DNA from: CAVUCE01 sp963739985
GTDB lineage: Bacteria; Bacteroidota; Ignavibacteria; Ignavibacteriales; Ignavibacteriaceae
Direction of reading: 5' to 3'
NCBI GenBank assembly: GCA_963739985.1
Contig: CAVUCE010000001.1
Span: 62,001-126,000, forward strand
Length of the DNA: 64,000 nt
Under the pieces are notes generated by a model that ran no database searches, was not told the DNA's origin, and saw nothing but the letters and a program-made list of their open reading frames with translations. Every line of letters starts with the position of its first letter. Position 1 is the stretch's first letter. Positions 8,239 to 15,721 of this stretch are shown here, one piece after another. A program made the position numbers and the translations under genes.

Positions 8239-8484
8239 TTAGCTTTTTTTATTTTGTATTGATATCGTAATAATGAAAATATAATCTGCCCAAAGAATAT
8301 CATCGCCAATCAATTGATTTACATTCTTGTCAATTATTTTATAATACCAATCTTTGAGCAGTATAGTGCGAGCGGTAAATATTCCAAACAGAAACAAGCT
8401 TATTTTCTCTGAAAAAGAATTAAGCTTATGATTAAGCATCAGGAATGTATCATGATATACCGAATATATCATTAAAGTATTCAT
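8239..8484 (-). pseudogene. N-terminal remnant of a B12-binding radical SAM protein
   Basis: The 81-residue frame has a good ribosome site (AAGGAG) and starts MNTLMIYSVYHDTF. It ends with KIIDKNVNQL and DDILWADYIFI, then SIQNKKS and stop. This follows the B12-binding (Rossmann) N-terminus of radical SAM proteins, whose pattern is MKILLVYPxYPDTF, PxGLLTxA, LxDxNVxPLxDxDxxWADxVFI and SIQKKS. The cobalamin loop, the CxxxCxxC cluster motif and the rest of the enzyme are missing, and stops follow immediately in all frames. A C-terminal piece lies about 80 bases on. The promoter end looks intact, so a short peptide may still be made. I rate it a relic rather than a small gene. Confidence 0.65.
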
Positions 8485-9113
8485 TATTAACTCCTTAAAG
8501 CTTATAAATTTAAGTATAGTTATTACTTTCCCAATTATAGTATCAACTATTATTAGTTAAAAATCAATCGTTCTTTGGGATGAAAAAGGGACTAATTCTT
8601 TTGGATTACTCGGTTGTGATGCGTTTGTTATATCCCGAAAAGAAAAAGGTAATTCCGTAACATAAATATTAGACAAAATTCAAAGAAGGGAAATGTCTCG
8701 GATTTTGCAGAATCCATTATGTATTCTTAACACAATTGTTTAAATGATTTAAGCTAAAAGATAATTTTTGAGAAGTAAGGAGAATTCCCACTTTCAAACT
8801 AAATAGAATAACTATTATTATGATGGGTTTGACTTGCTGGAGTTTAGTTAATATGTTCTAATTAGCAGTTATATTTACCCTTACAAATGTACGAATATCT
8901 TTTTTATTCTATAAGGTTAACAATTTGGAGAAGATATGACAACAGTTGGAAAATTATTTATCACCAATGAACGATAGTTGAAGAAGATTAAATGGAATAA
9001 GAATATCTAAATCAAACTATAATATTACTGTATAAAGAATGATTTAAAATCAAATTATCCTTGTTGCCAAAATTTTAAGAGCTATAAAATTATTATGAAG
9101 ACTCAAACCATTT
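8485..9113. other. 629-base intergenic stretch without a convincing gene
   Basis: Only very short frames are present, for example a 14-codon one at 8936-8977 with GGAGA upstream (MTTVGKLFITNER) that resembles the start of a CBS-domain protein but stops at once. AT-rich, with no stable hairpin or repeat copy noticed. It may be further decayed gene material next to the radical SAM relic. Confidence 0.4.
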
Positions 9114-9503
9114 CTAAATTTTACTAAACTCTAAGAATTCAATCGGCGCGCCATTTTCAAGAACCATTGCTACTTTTATTCCAGTGGAAGGATAAGAAAT
9201 ATCTCCAATTAATTCCCGGTCCTTAATAGCCAATTCTAAATTCTCAACTTCAAATGCTAAGTGCGGGATATTTTGAATAATTTTATGAACGGGACTATCA
9301 TCTTCAAATCGCATCCATTCAATTCCAAATTCACTAGTCTCAAAACCGGAAACATAACATCTCAATTTTTTAATATATTTCTCGTTAGGTTTAATTTCCT
9401 TAGTAGGAATTCCAAGGTGATGGAATTTCATCCCATCATTTAAAATTGCTGAGGGCTGAACATTATCTTTTCTACCCGACCTATCTTTATGAAAATTATT
9501 CAT
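9114..9503 (-). CDS. VOC (glyoxalase/bleomycin-resistance) superfamily protein
   Basis: Protein of 129 residues with a single VOC-type module. It opens at KFHHLGIPTKEIKPNEKY, has the paired element IPHLAFEVENLELAI, and ends with the strand VLENGAPIEFLEFSK that typically carries the metal-binding Glu. Candidate metal ligands are His29 (HHLGIP), His in PHLAFEV and Glu in IEFLEF. VOC proteins include glyoxalases, dioxygenases, epimerases and binding proteins; the substrate is not apparent. It lies 43 bases after the DUF2461 gene on the same strand and could share its mRNA. Confidence 0.8.
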   Translation of the reverse strand: MNNFHKDRSGRKDNVQPSAILNDGMKFHHLGIPTKEIKPNEKYIKKLRCYVSGFETSEFGIEWMRFEDDSPVHKIIQNIPHLAFEVENLELAIKDRELIGDISYPSTGIKVAMVLENGAPIEFLEFSKI

Positions 9504-9546
9504 GATTAATAAAATGTTTTTTTATAATAATTAAATTAAAGAGTAA

Positions 9547-10209
9547 TCATTCTTCAAACTCAATAGCTGTGTTAAGATAATCTAAAAGCGGTTTTATAAT
9601 TACAAAAGCTTTTTCGGCTAAGTCTACAAATTCATCGGAAATAAATTGTTCTGAAGAAATAGAAAATCTGGAAATAAAATTTTTTCTCCGCAGTAATTCA
9701 ATATATTGATGATCTTTATCAAATCCTTTAGGAGCGGATTTTAGCTGATCCGGATCATCTTCAAGTCCACCATAAATATTTACATACTTTTTGTCATTAA
9801 CAATATCAAGCAGAACATTTCCGTTATAATCGATTGCATCTCTAACCTTTGCAAGTATTGCAGGATAGGGATGATATAATCCGCCGCCAATAAATGAATA
9901 ATTAGGACTAAGGGAAATATGAATCGATGCAGAAGCAATTCCATGATAGGGTGTGAAAGTAAAATTATCTTTATAAATTGGTTTATCCGGATGAAATCTT
10001 CTGTTATTATTTATTCTTGTAATAGTATCTTTTGGCAAAACATGTTTAAGTTTGGGATCGTATTTTGCATAACGATTTAAATATAAGCCTACTTCATTTA
10101 GCCAGATATTTTTAGCTTCATTATATCTATCCCTGTTCTTATCCATCCACTCTTTTGAATTGTTATTAGACAGATCACGAAGAAAATCAAGTATAAGTTT
10201 TTTATCCAT
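9547..10209 (-). CDS. DUF2461 (TIGR02453) family protein
   Basis: Protein of about 220 residues. The N-terminal pattern is LDFLRDLSNNNSKEWMDKNRDRYNEA and the middle has ITRINNNRRFHPDKPIYKDNF, both hallmarks of the widespread DUF2461 family, whose biochemical role is not established. No signal peptide or membrane segment. The ATG at 10209 is preferred because family members usually start a few residues before the LxFLxxLxxNN motif; a GTG at 10221 adds four residues. The VOC gene follows 43 bases downstream. Confidence 0.82.
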   Translation of the reverse strand: MDKKLILDFLRDLSNNNSKEWMDKNRDRYNEAKNIWLNEVGLYLNRYAKYDPKLKHVLPKDTITRINNNRRFHPDKPIYKDNFTFTPYHGIASASIHISLSPNYSFIGGGLYHPYPAILAKVRDAIDYNGNVLLDIVNDKKYVNIYGGLEDDPDQLKSAPKGFDKDHQYIELLRRKNFISRFSISSEQFISDEFVDLAEKAFVIIKPLLDYLNTAIEFEE

Positions 10210-10280
10210 GCTTATCTTCACTTATTTTTTGTTTAAAAATATAACATAAATAAGCAATATAAAGGTTTCGCTATATTACT

Positions 10281-10407
10281 AACTCATGTTACGCACGTAT
10301 ATGTTTTGGTCATATTGAACGAAGAGAAATATCTCATAAATTTGTAAAAATCGAAACCTTGAGATTTTTCATTTCATTCAGAATGACCGTTTTGCGTAAC
10401 ATGAGTT
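10281..10407. mobile_element. MITE-like inverted-repeat element, copy A
   Basis: 127-base element with perfect 15-base terminal inverted repeats (AACTCATGTTACGCA at the left, its complement at the right). It is flanked on both sides by ACT, consistent with a 3-bp target duplication. The interior is also an imperfect inverted repeat (GGTCATATTGAACGAAG versus CATTCAGAATGACC), so the whole could fold into one hairpin. It has no coding capacity. The orientation is opposite to copies B (17521-17647) and C (23234-23368), as judged by the internal sequence. It lies upstream of a divergent gene pair. Confidence 0.8.
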
Positions 10408-10532
10408 ACTAACAAATTTACATTTTCTGTTCAATTGTTATTTCTGATATTTACAAAAATAATATTGTTTGTTATAGAAATATTAATATATTAGATGTAA
10501 CTTATAATAAGATATAAGTTTAGGGGGGTGAA

Positions 10533-10721
10533 ATGAAAAACAAAAGTAAAATGATTGGATTTATATCTCTTTTAGTGGGATTTATACTTTTGCTGGTTTA
10601 CTTAATTGATTACTTCTTCGCTTCAAATAGTCTTAGTTCCAGAATTACAATTTTCGGTTTATTATTCTTAGTGATCGGTGCAGTACTGATAAGTAACAGT
10701 CGAAAAATTACAAGTGGTTAA
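10533..10721 (+). CDS. Small two-helix membrane protein
   Basis: Protein of 62 residues with two hydrophobic helices (about 7-28 and 38-57) separated by a short loop, plus a basic start (MKNKSKM). The ribosome site GGGGGGTGA is strong, which supports real translation. No family was recognised. It follows MITE copy A by about 125 bases and precedes the T9SS cargo gene on the same strand. It is probably an inner-membrane protein of unknown role. Confidence 0.6.
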   Translation: MKNKSKMIGFISLLVGFILLLVYLIDYFFASNSLSSRITIFGLLFLVIGAVLISNSRKITSG

Positions 10722-10839
10722 ATTCAAATTCATTTTGTTGTATTAAGATTATGAATAATAAATGATCTTTTGAATGTATAATAGTTCTGTTATTCTTAGA
10801 TTAATATTGGGATTATAAATAAAATCTCTCATTACAATT

Positions 10840-11715
10840 GTGGCTTTATTGTTAATAATATTTTCTAGTACATACGCTCAATCTCCTTTCAATACCGGAA
10901 ATGAGTGGTGTTTTGAGGCTAATGATTGGGACGGAACCGGAAATGGAACTCGAGACACAATTTTAGTTAAAGTTCTATCCGATACTACAATGTCTAATGG
11001 TAAAACTTATTATAAGCTGAATTCCACTTTTATCTTCTTTGATTTAATAAGAGCTGACTCAGTAGGAATTTACTATTATGATACTTTAAATACTCGTGAG
11101 TGGCTATTCTATAAATATAATATAGGGATTGGAGATTATAACGGCGGTCCCAATAATGTATATTTAAGTGTCGGATATATGATGAATGAAGCAGATTCAA
11201 ACCGGTATAATAAAATTTACAAATTTGCTGAATCAAAGAAATTGTTATGGGGTGACAGTGCACTTATTCTTAATTATTATTATGATACTGGTAACGATGA
11301 TAGTTTTAGCATATACATTAGTCCAAAGTATGGATTTATAGGCGGACATGCTTCCGGTCTTTCTAATCATGATCTGACGCTTTTAGGTTGTAAAATATCC
11401 GGTGTCTCGTATGGTAAAATAACAAGAATAAATAATGCGGAAGTATATCTTTCGCAATTTAAGCTTGCGCAAAATTATCCCAACCCTTTTAATCCAACCA
11501 CAACTATTGCATATAGTTTATCCGAAGATCAATTGGTTAAACTAAAAGTATATAATATTCTTGGAAAAGAAGTAACTACTCTAGTAAATGAAATTCAATC
11601 AAGTGGGCAACATAAAATTATTTTTGACGCTTCGGGATTATCAAGCGGTATTTACTTTTTAAAATTTTTCGCAGGTAAAAATCAAGATGTAAAAAAGATG
11701 CTGCTAATGAAATGA
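10840..11715 (+). CDS. Secreted protein with T9SS type A C-terminal sorting domain
   Basis: Protein of 291 residues. It has a signal peptide, a central region of unknown family (FNTGNEWCFEANDWDG and DTILVKVLSDTTMSNGKTYYK, a pattern seen in other secreted proteins of this group), and a C-terminal sorting domain from about 208: LAQNYPNPFNPTTTIAYSL, VYNILGKEVTTLV, SSGIYFLKF, KKMLLMK. It should be exported by Sec, then carried across the outer membrane by the T9SS and anchored or released. The only standard start is GTG at 10840, in the middle of the hydrophobic core. In frame upstream, an ATA at 10819 would give IKSLITIVALLL, a normal signal peptide, with GGGA 8 bases before it. Confidence 0.85.
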   Translation: MALLLIIFSSTYAQSPFNTGNEWCFEANDWDGTGNGTRDTILVKVLSDTTMSNGKTYYKLNSTFIFFDLIRADSVGIYYYDTLNTREWLFYKYNIGIGDYNGGPNNVYLSVGYMMNEADSNRYNKIYKFAESKKLLWGDSALILNYYYDTGNDDSFSIYISPKYGFIGGHASGLSNHDLTLLGCKISGVSYGKITRINNAEVYLSQFKLAQNYPNPFNPTTTIAYSLSEDQLVKLKVYNILGKEVTTLVNEIQSSGQHKIIFDASGLSSGIYFLKFFAGKNQDVKKMLLMK

Positions 11716-11733
11716 GTTGAGGCAGATGATTTA

Positions 11734-11761
11734 TAGCCGGGTGCATACGTTCATCCGGCTA
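11734..11761 (+). terminator. Stem-loop after T9SS cargo gene
   Basis: TAGCCGG at 11734-11740 pairs with CCGGCTA at 11755-11761 across a 14-base loop, 19 bases after the stop codon. There is no U tract, so termination is tentative. The rest of the gap to 12028 is AT-rich and shows no gene. Confidence 0.4.
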
Positions 11762-12028
11762 ATTATTAGGACTCTTAAAATTAAAATTTTTTATTCAACC
11801 CTTTTTGAAGCAATTGGGTTATTATTATTTTTTTTGTCCTGGTTTTTGTCGATTATGTTTTCTTTTAATCAAAATATCAATATTCTCCACGAATGATAAT
11901 TGCATTAATAAAAAATATAAAATTAATATTTGCATCCAAATAATTTACTTCCCGGTTCATTTTCTTCTACATTTCGGATAAACTCTAAAGTTTATTGGTT
12001 TTTGTAATATCATTTTATGAGAGGGGAT

Positions 12029-12547
12029 ATGAAAATCTTGATGAATCGATACGCAAAATATTTATTAAATATTATTCCATTATTAATAGCACTAATATTT
12101 ATTGCTCTATTTTTTTATATGAATGGCGAACTTAAGAACCTAACTGATAAATATAATAAATCCATTAAAATATCCGGTAAAGAAAAGAGTGAATTAATTT
12201 TACAGAATAAAAAGTTAAAAGAGTTAATAGCGGGGAAAAAAAGGATGTCTGAAAATGTTATCTTTTTAAACAGTTTGGACATAGAAAAAATAAAGAAAAA
12301 AGGATTGTTAAACCCGGTCCAAGATATTATTTCAAATTTAGTGAAACATAGAGAGTTAATCCCTTACAAGGGCGTTTTAGGAGGAACGATGGGGTTTTAT
12401 TCTCGGAAAAATATTTGGTTATTAACTAATAAATGGGCGCTTGCGTATTTTGAGGACGGACATATCGGAGGTTATCTTTTACTCGAATATAATATTTCGA
12501 ATAATGGAGACATCAAATGGAAAAGAATTTCTTCAATGAGAAATTGA
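12029..12547 (+). CDS. Hypothetical membrane-anchored protein with coiled-coil stalk
   Basis: From ATG 12029 the protein is 172 residues. A short basic start is followed by a membrane helix (about 11-32, LLNIIPLLIALIFIALFFYM) and then a charged helical stretch likely to form a coiled coil (about 33-85). The C-terminal globular part contains GVLGGTMGFYSRKNIWLLTNKWALAYFEDGHIGGYLLLEY. The start is set at the second ATG because GAGAGGGG lies directly before it; the ATG at 12017 overlaps that site. No family was recognised. Topology suggests the soluble part is outside the membrane. Confidence 0.65.
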   Translation: MKILMNRYAKYLLNIIPLLIALIFIALFFYMNGELKNLTDKYNKSIKISGKEKSELILQNKKLKELIAGKKRMSENVIFLNSLDIEKIKKKGLLNPVQDIISNLVKHRELIPYKGVLGGTMGFYSRKNIWLLTNKWALAYFEDGHIGGYLLLEYNISNNGDIKWKRISSMRN

Positions 12548-12740
12548 TTTACAGTTTATTAATTATAAAAATCACAACTAAACGAATTACTCAAGTTTTA
12601 GCAATAAATATGTAATAGTTATTTAGCAAATATCGAAGAGTTTGCATAAATTAGAAACATTCTGAAAAGTTACATATTGTAAATTAACTCTCTTAACCAA
12701 TTCTTAATTATTTAGCTTAAATCTTGCGTAGGTCAAAAAC

Positions 12741-13643
12741 ATGAAATCAAAATTGTGTGTGTTTGCTTTTTTACTTTTAATTATTTCTTATGGGAATATG
12801 AACGTACTTGCTCAATCCGAATCTCCCCGGGTAAAGATTGAAAATATAATTGATAGTGCCAAAGGTCGTGTTGGTGCTGCTATCATGGGAATTGAGAATG
12901 GTGACACATTGACATTTAATAATAAAGATCATTATCCGATGCAGAGTGTTTATAAATTTCCGTTAGCATTAATGGTATTAAGCAAAGTGGATGCGGGAAA
13001 ATTATCATTAGATCAAAAAATCCATATTACCAAAAAGGATTTGCACCCAAATACCTGGAGTCCGATGCTGAAGAAATATAATAAAAATGAATTTGATATT
13101 TCACTGCGGGAACTGTTGAGATATACAGTTTCGGAAAGCGATAATAATGGCTGTGATATTCTTTTCCGTCTTGTTGGCGGACCGAAAAAAGTAAACCAAT
13201 ACATACATGGACTTGGTATAAAAGAGATGCAAATAGCAGCTACGGAAGAAGAAATGCATAAAGAATGGAATGTTCAGTACACAAATTGGTCAACTCCGGA
13301 AGCTATGGCAAAACTTTTTTATAAATTTATGAATGACAGTTTATTATCTAAAACAAATAATCGTTTCCTCTGGAATTCTTTGGTATCAAATATATATGGT
13401 GCGGAAAGAATAAAAGGATTATTACCGAAAGGTACCGTTGTTGCACATAAAACAGGTTCATCTGATACAAACGATAAAGGAATTACTGCTGCTTCAAATG
13501 ATGCCGGGATAGTTACACTTCCAAACGGAAAGCATTTTGCTATTGTAGTTTTTGTGTCAGATTCTCCGGATGATGCAAAGACGCGTGATTTAATTATAGC
13601 TAGAATTGCTAAAGTCGCTTGGGATTATTATTCAAAAAACTAA
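12741..13643 (+). CDS. Class A beta-lactamase, subclass A2 (PER/VEB/CfxA-like)
   Basis: Protein of 300 residues with a signal peptide cleaved near residue 25 (VLAQS), so periplasmic. Active-site elements in order: Ser69-x-x-Lys72 (SVYK), Ser133-Asp134-Asn135 (SDN), an omega-loop Glu near 169 in ATEEEMHKEW, and Lys237-Thr-Gly (HKTGSS). The context MQSVYKFPLALMVLSKVDAGKLS and the NVQYTNW segment after the omega loop match the subclass A2 enzymes PER, VEB and CfxA from Bacteroidetes. It should hydrolyse beta-lactams; whether cephalosporins are preferred cannot be read from sequence alone. No transposon signs or ampR-like regulator are adjacent, so it looks like a resident chromosomal gene. Confidence 0.93.
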   Translation: MKSKLCVFAFLLLIISYGNMNVLAQSESPRVKIENIIDSAKGRVGAAIMGIENGDTLTFNNKDHYPMQSVYKFPLALMVLSKVDAGKLSLDQKIHITKKDLHPNTWSPMLKKYNKNEFDISLRELLRYTVSESDNNGCDILFRLVGGPKKVNQYIHGLGIKEMQIAATEEEMHKEWNVQYTNWSTPEAMAKLFYKFMNDSLLSKTNNRFLWNSLVSNIYGAERIKGLLPKGTVVAHKTGSSDTNDKGITAASNDAGIVTLPNGKHFAIVVFVSDSPDDAKTRDLIIARIAKVAWDYYSKN

Positions 13644-13688
13644 TACTTCTAAGTATTTAAAAAATGATTATCAAAAGTAAGGTAAAAA

Positions 13689-13946
13689 ATGTGTAAGCAC
13701 ATACATGAAATTGAAAATATTAAAAAGCCGCGCGAACATGTTTGCGAAGAATGTATTAAAACGGGCGATACCTGGGTTCATCTGAGAACTTGTCAAACTT
13801 GCGGCGTTACTCACTGCTGTGATAATTCTCCTAATCAGCACGCTACCAAACATTATCATGCAAGCGGTCATCCGGTAATAACATCAGCTGAAAATGGAGA
13901 GAGTTGGTTCTGGTGTTATGTGGACGAAGCTTTTGAAAAGTACTAA
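13689..13946 (+). CDS. UBP-type zinc finger protein
   Basis: Protein of 85 residues that is essentially one UBP-type zinc finger. It opens with CKHIHEIENIKKP, then CEECIKTGDTWVHLRTCQTCG, then THCCDNSPNQHATKHYHASGHP and ends SWFWCYVDE. The spaced Cys and His residues match the zinc ligands of zf-UBP domains, which in eukaryotes bind the free ubiquitin tail. Bacterial stand-alone copies are common, but their ligand is not settled, since most lack ubiquitin. It follows the beta-lactamase gene by 45 bases with a weak AAGGTAA site. No ubiquitin-like gene was seen in the window. Confidence 0.88.
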   Translation: MCKHIHEIENIKKPREHVCEECIKTGDTWVHLRTCQTCGVTHCCDNSPNQHATKHYHASGHPVITSAENGESWFWCYVDEAFEKY

Positions 13947-14211
13947 GTTAAAGTGAGTTTACAAACTAAAAAATAATTTTTTATGAAATGATTCTTAACA
14001 AATCATTTTAGAATGGTAATATATTCCTATCTTATTTCGAAACTATTTTACTTCCCACCAAATTTTTATGATTATAACTTAGAACACGAATTTGAATTGA
14101 ATGAATCTGTAAACTTTACTTTTCTTTTTCATTGTATTAATATATTAATTACAATCTCAAAAAATTTTACCAATCATTAAATTTAACACACTAGTTTTGG
14201 GAATATCTAAT

Positions 14212-15030
14212 TTGAATAAATTTACTCCTTGGATTTTGATTGCACTTGCCGTCGGAATGTACACTATTTTCGCTATCCTTTCATCACTATATATTAAACG
14301 TACGGGCAGTAATATCAAGACAATGGTTAACCGGACATCAAAGAAAGTTGTTATTATTGGTGCGGTAGCTAATATTACCATCTTGATAACAATTCTTTTG
14401 TTTATAAGACTTATAAATAATAAATCAATTTCATCTATCGGACTTAAATTTTCAAGCTTGGATTTATCTTTCTTAATAATTTCATGTTTTGTCTTATCAA
14501 TATCGGCAGTAGTTCATGTTTTAATCTGGAGAAAAACTGAATCCATAAAAGTTAAATTTCATTCACCTATTGAAAATTGGAATATAATATTAGACTTATT
14601 ATCTGTGACAATGTTATTATTAATCATCGCTGCGCAAGAAGAGGTACTGTTTCGCGGCTATATAACCTTGAACTTAAGTTTATATAGTCCATGGGTAATA
14701 ATTTTAAGCTCAACCATTATCTTTGCTGCTATTCATGCAATAACAAACAAGATTAGTTTTTATCAATTTTTAAGCTGGTTTGTTGGTGGAGTTGTTTTGG
14801 CGTTCGCTTATCTGCTTAGCGGAAATATTTGGGTTCCTATAATATTCCATTTTATAACCGATGCCATCAACATGATGATCTTTGATATAGTCGGACAATT
14901 TTCGATACTTTCCATTAAGCCTTCGCTAACTGCAGCTCATCGAGCAGTGTATAGAATTTCTTACGCAGTAATTACAATAATGTTGTTAATATTATTCTAT
15001 GGAATGAAAATAAGAATTCCTTCTTTATAA
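14212..15030 (+). CDS. CPBP family intramembrane metalloprotease
   Basis: Protein of about 272 residues with roughly eight membrane helices. The CPBP (Abi/CAAX protease) motifs are all present: EEVLFRG (Glu-Glu-x3-Arg), FAAIHAIT (Phe-x3-His) and FHFITDAIN (His-x3-Asp region). These proteins are related to Rce1 and are thought to be intramembrane proteases; bacterial members act in immunity to bacteriocins, peptide maturation or unknown tasks. No bacteriocin-like small gene was noticed next to it. The start is uncertain: TTG at 14212 has GGGA 9 bases upstream, and TTG at 14197 is also in frame with no site. The YrdB-like gene follows 39 bases on. Confidence 0.88.
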   Translation: MNKFTPWILIALAVGMYTIFAILSSLYIKRTGSNIKTMVNRTSKKVVIIGAVANITILITILLFIRLINNKSISSIGLKFSSLDLSFLIISCFVLSISAVVHVLIWRKTESIKVKFHSPIENWNIILDLLSVTMLLLIIAAQEEVLFRGYITLNLSLYSPWVIILSSTIIFAAIHAITNKISFYQFLSWFVGGVVLAFAYLLSGNIWVPIIFHFITDAINMMIFDIVGQFSILSIKPSLTAAHRAVYRISYAVITIMLLILFYGMKIRIPSL

Positions 15031-15069
15031 AGAAAAATAAATTCACCTATGAAAAAGGAGAGATGGTAA

Positions 15070-15429
15070 GTGAAGAAAAAAATGATATGGTTCAATGTTG
15101 GTTTAAGAGGTTTTATGGAGGCCGGAATTGTAGCTGCATTTGCTTTTTGGGGATACAAAACAGGCAACAGTATGGCGATAAAAATATTATTACTTATAAT
15201 TGCCCCGGTGCTTGGCTTTGGATTTTGGGGTGCAGTTGATTTTCATCAAGCAGGTGATTATGCAGAATATTTACGTTTAACTCAAGAATTAATCATCTCC
15301 GGATTAGCTGCGTTTGCTTTATATATTTACAGTAAGTACACACTTGGGTGGATATTAGCTGCAGTTTCTATTTTTCATCACGCTTTGGTATACATGCTGG
15401 GAGAAAAATTATTAAAACAAAAATCTTAA
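15070..15429 (+). CDS. YrdB family (DUF2568) membrane protein
   Basis: Protein of 119 residues with four membrane helices. It shows the YrdB/DUF2568 pattern: LRGFMEAGIVAAFAFWGY near the start, APVLGFGFWGAVDF in the middle, and FHHALVYMLGE near the end. The start is GTG at 15070 because AAGGAG lies about 10 bases before it, while the next ATG is too far away. The biochemical role of YrdB is not known. It probably shares a transcript with the CPBP protease gene. Confidence 0.8.
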   Translation: MKKKMIWFNVGLRGFMEAGIVAAFAFWGYKTGNSMAIKILLLIIAPVLGFGFWGAVDFHQAGDYAEYLRLTQELIISGLAAFALYIYSKYTLGWILAAVSIFHHALVYMLGEKLLKQKS

Positions 15430-15457
15430 CCTCTCAAATAAATTTAATATTTAAAAT

Positions 15458-15487
15458 AGTAAAGGCGCAGCAATTTGCGCCTCTACT
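15458..15487. terminator. Bidirectional terminator-like stem-loop
   Basis: AGTAAAGGCGCA at 15458-15469 pairs with TGCGCCTCTACT at 15476-15487 (12 pairs, one A-C mismatch, 6-base loop). It lies between the convergent YrdB-like and DUF4397 genes. There is no long U run on either strand, but the position and stability suit a shared terminator. Confidence 0.55.
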
Positions 15488-15516
15488 AAGATTAATTAAT
15501 TATCGTTATTCAACTT

Positions 15517-15721
15517 TTATTTCAATAAAATCATCTTCTTAGTTGAAGTAGAAATTGTCCGCATTAATTTTATAGAAATATACTCCTGAAGTAAGTTTAG
15601 ATGCATTAAAAGAGTACGTATAATTTCCGGCATCCAGAGTTTCGTTTACTAGCCTTGCTACTTCTTCGCCGATAAGATTATAAACCTTTAATGTTACAAA
15701 ACCCGGAGTTTGGTAAAGCAA
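15517..15721 (-). pseudogene. Frameshifted C-terminal T9SS sorting domain of the DUF4397 protein
   Basis: This stretch encodes the remainder of the sorting domain in two further frames. After the upstream frame ends at NSGF, the next frame reads VTLKVYNLIGEEVARLVNE and SKLTSGVYFYKINADNF. A third frame then gives TSTKKMILLK and a TAA at 15517-15519, the normal end of such domains. Removing one base near GGGTTTT (about 15712) and one near AATTTCT (about 15551) restores a perfect domain. As written, the exported protein would lack the T9SS signal. Confidence 0.75.

Noticed and set aside
8580..8660. 26-codon frame MKKGLILLDYSVVMRLLYPEKK
   Set aside because: Resembles nothing certain and has no ribosome site; could be chance.
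8936..8977. 14-codon frame with good ribosome site resembling the start of a CBS-domain protein
   Set aside because: Too short to support, and no continuation was found in other frames.
12741..15429. Beta-lactamase, zinc finger, CPBP protease and YrdB as a defence island
   Set aside because: No known defence-system combination, nuclease or toxin; the neighbours look unrelated.
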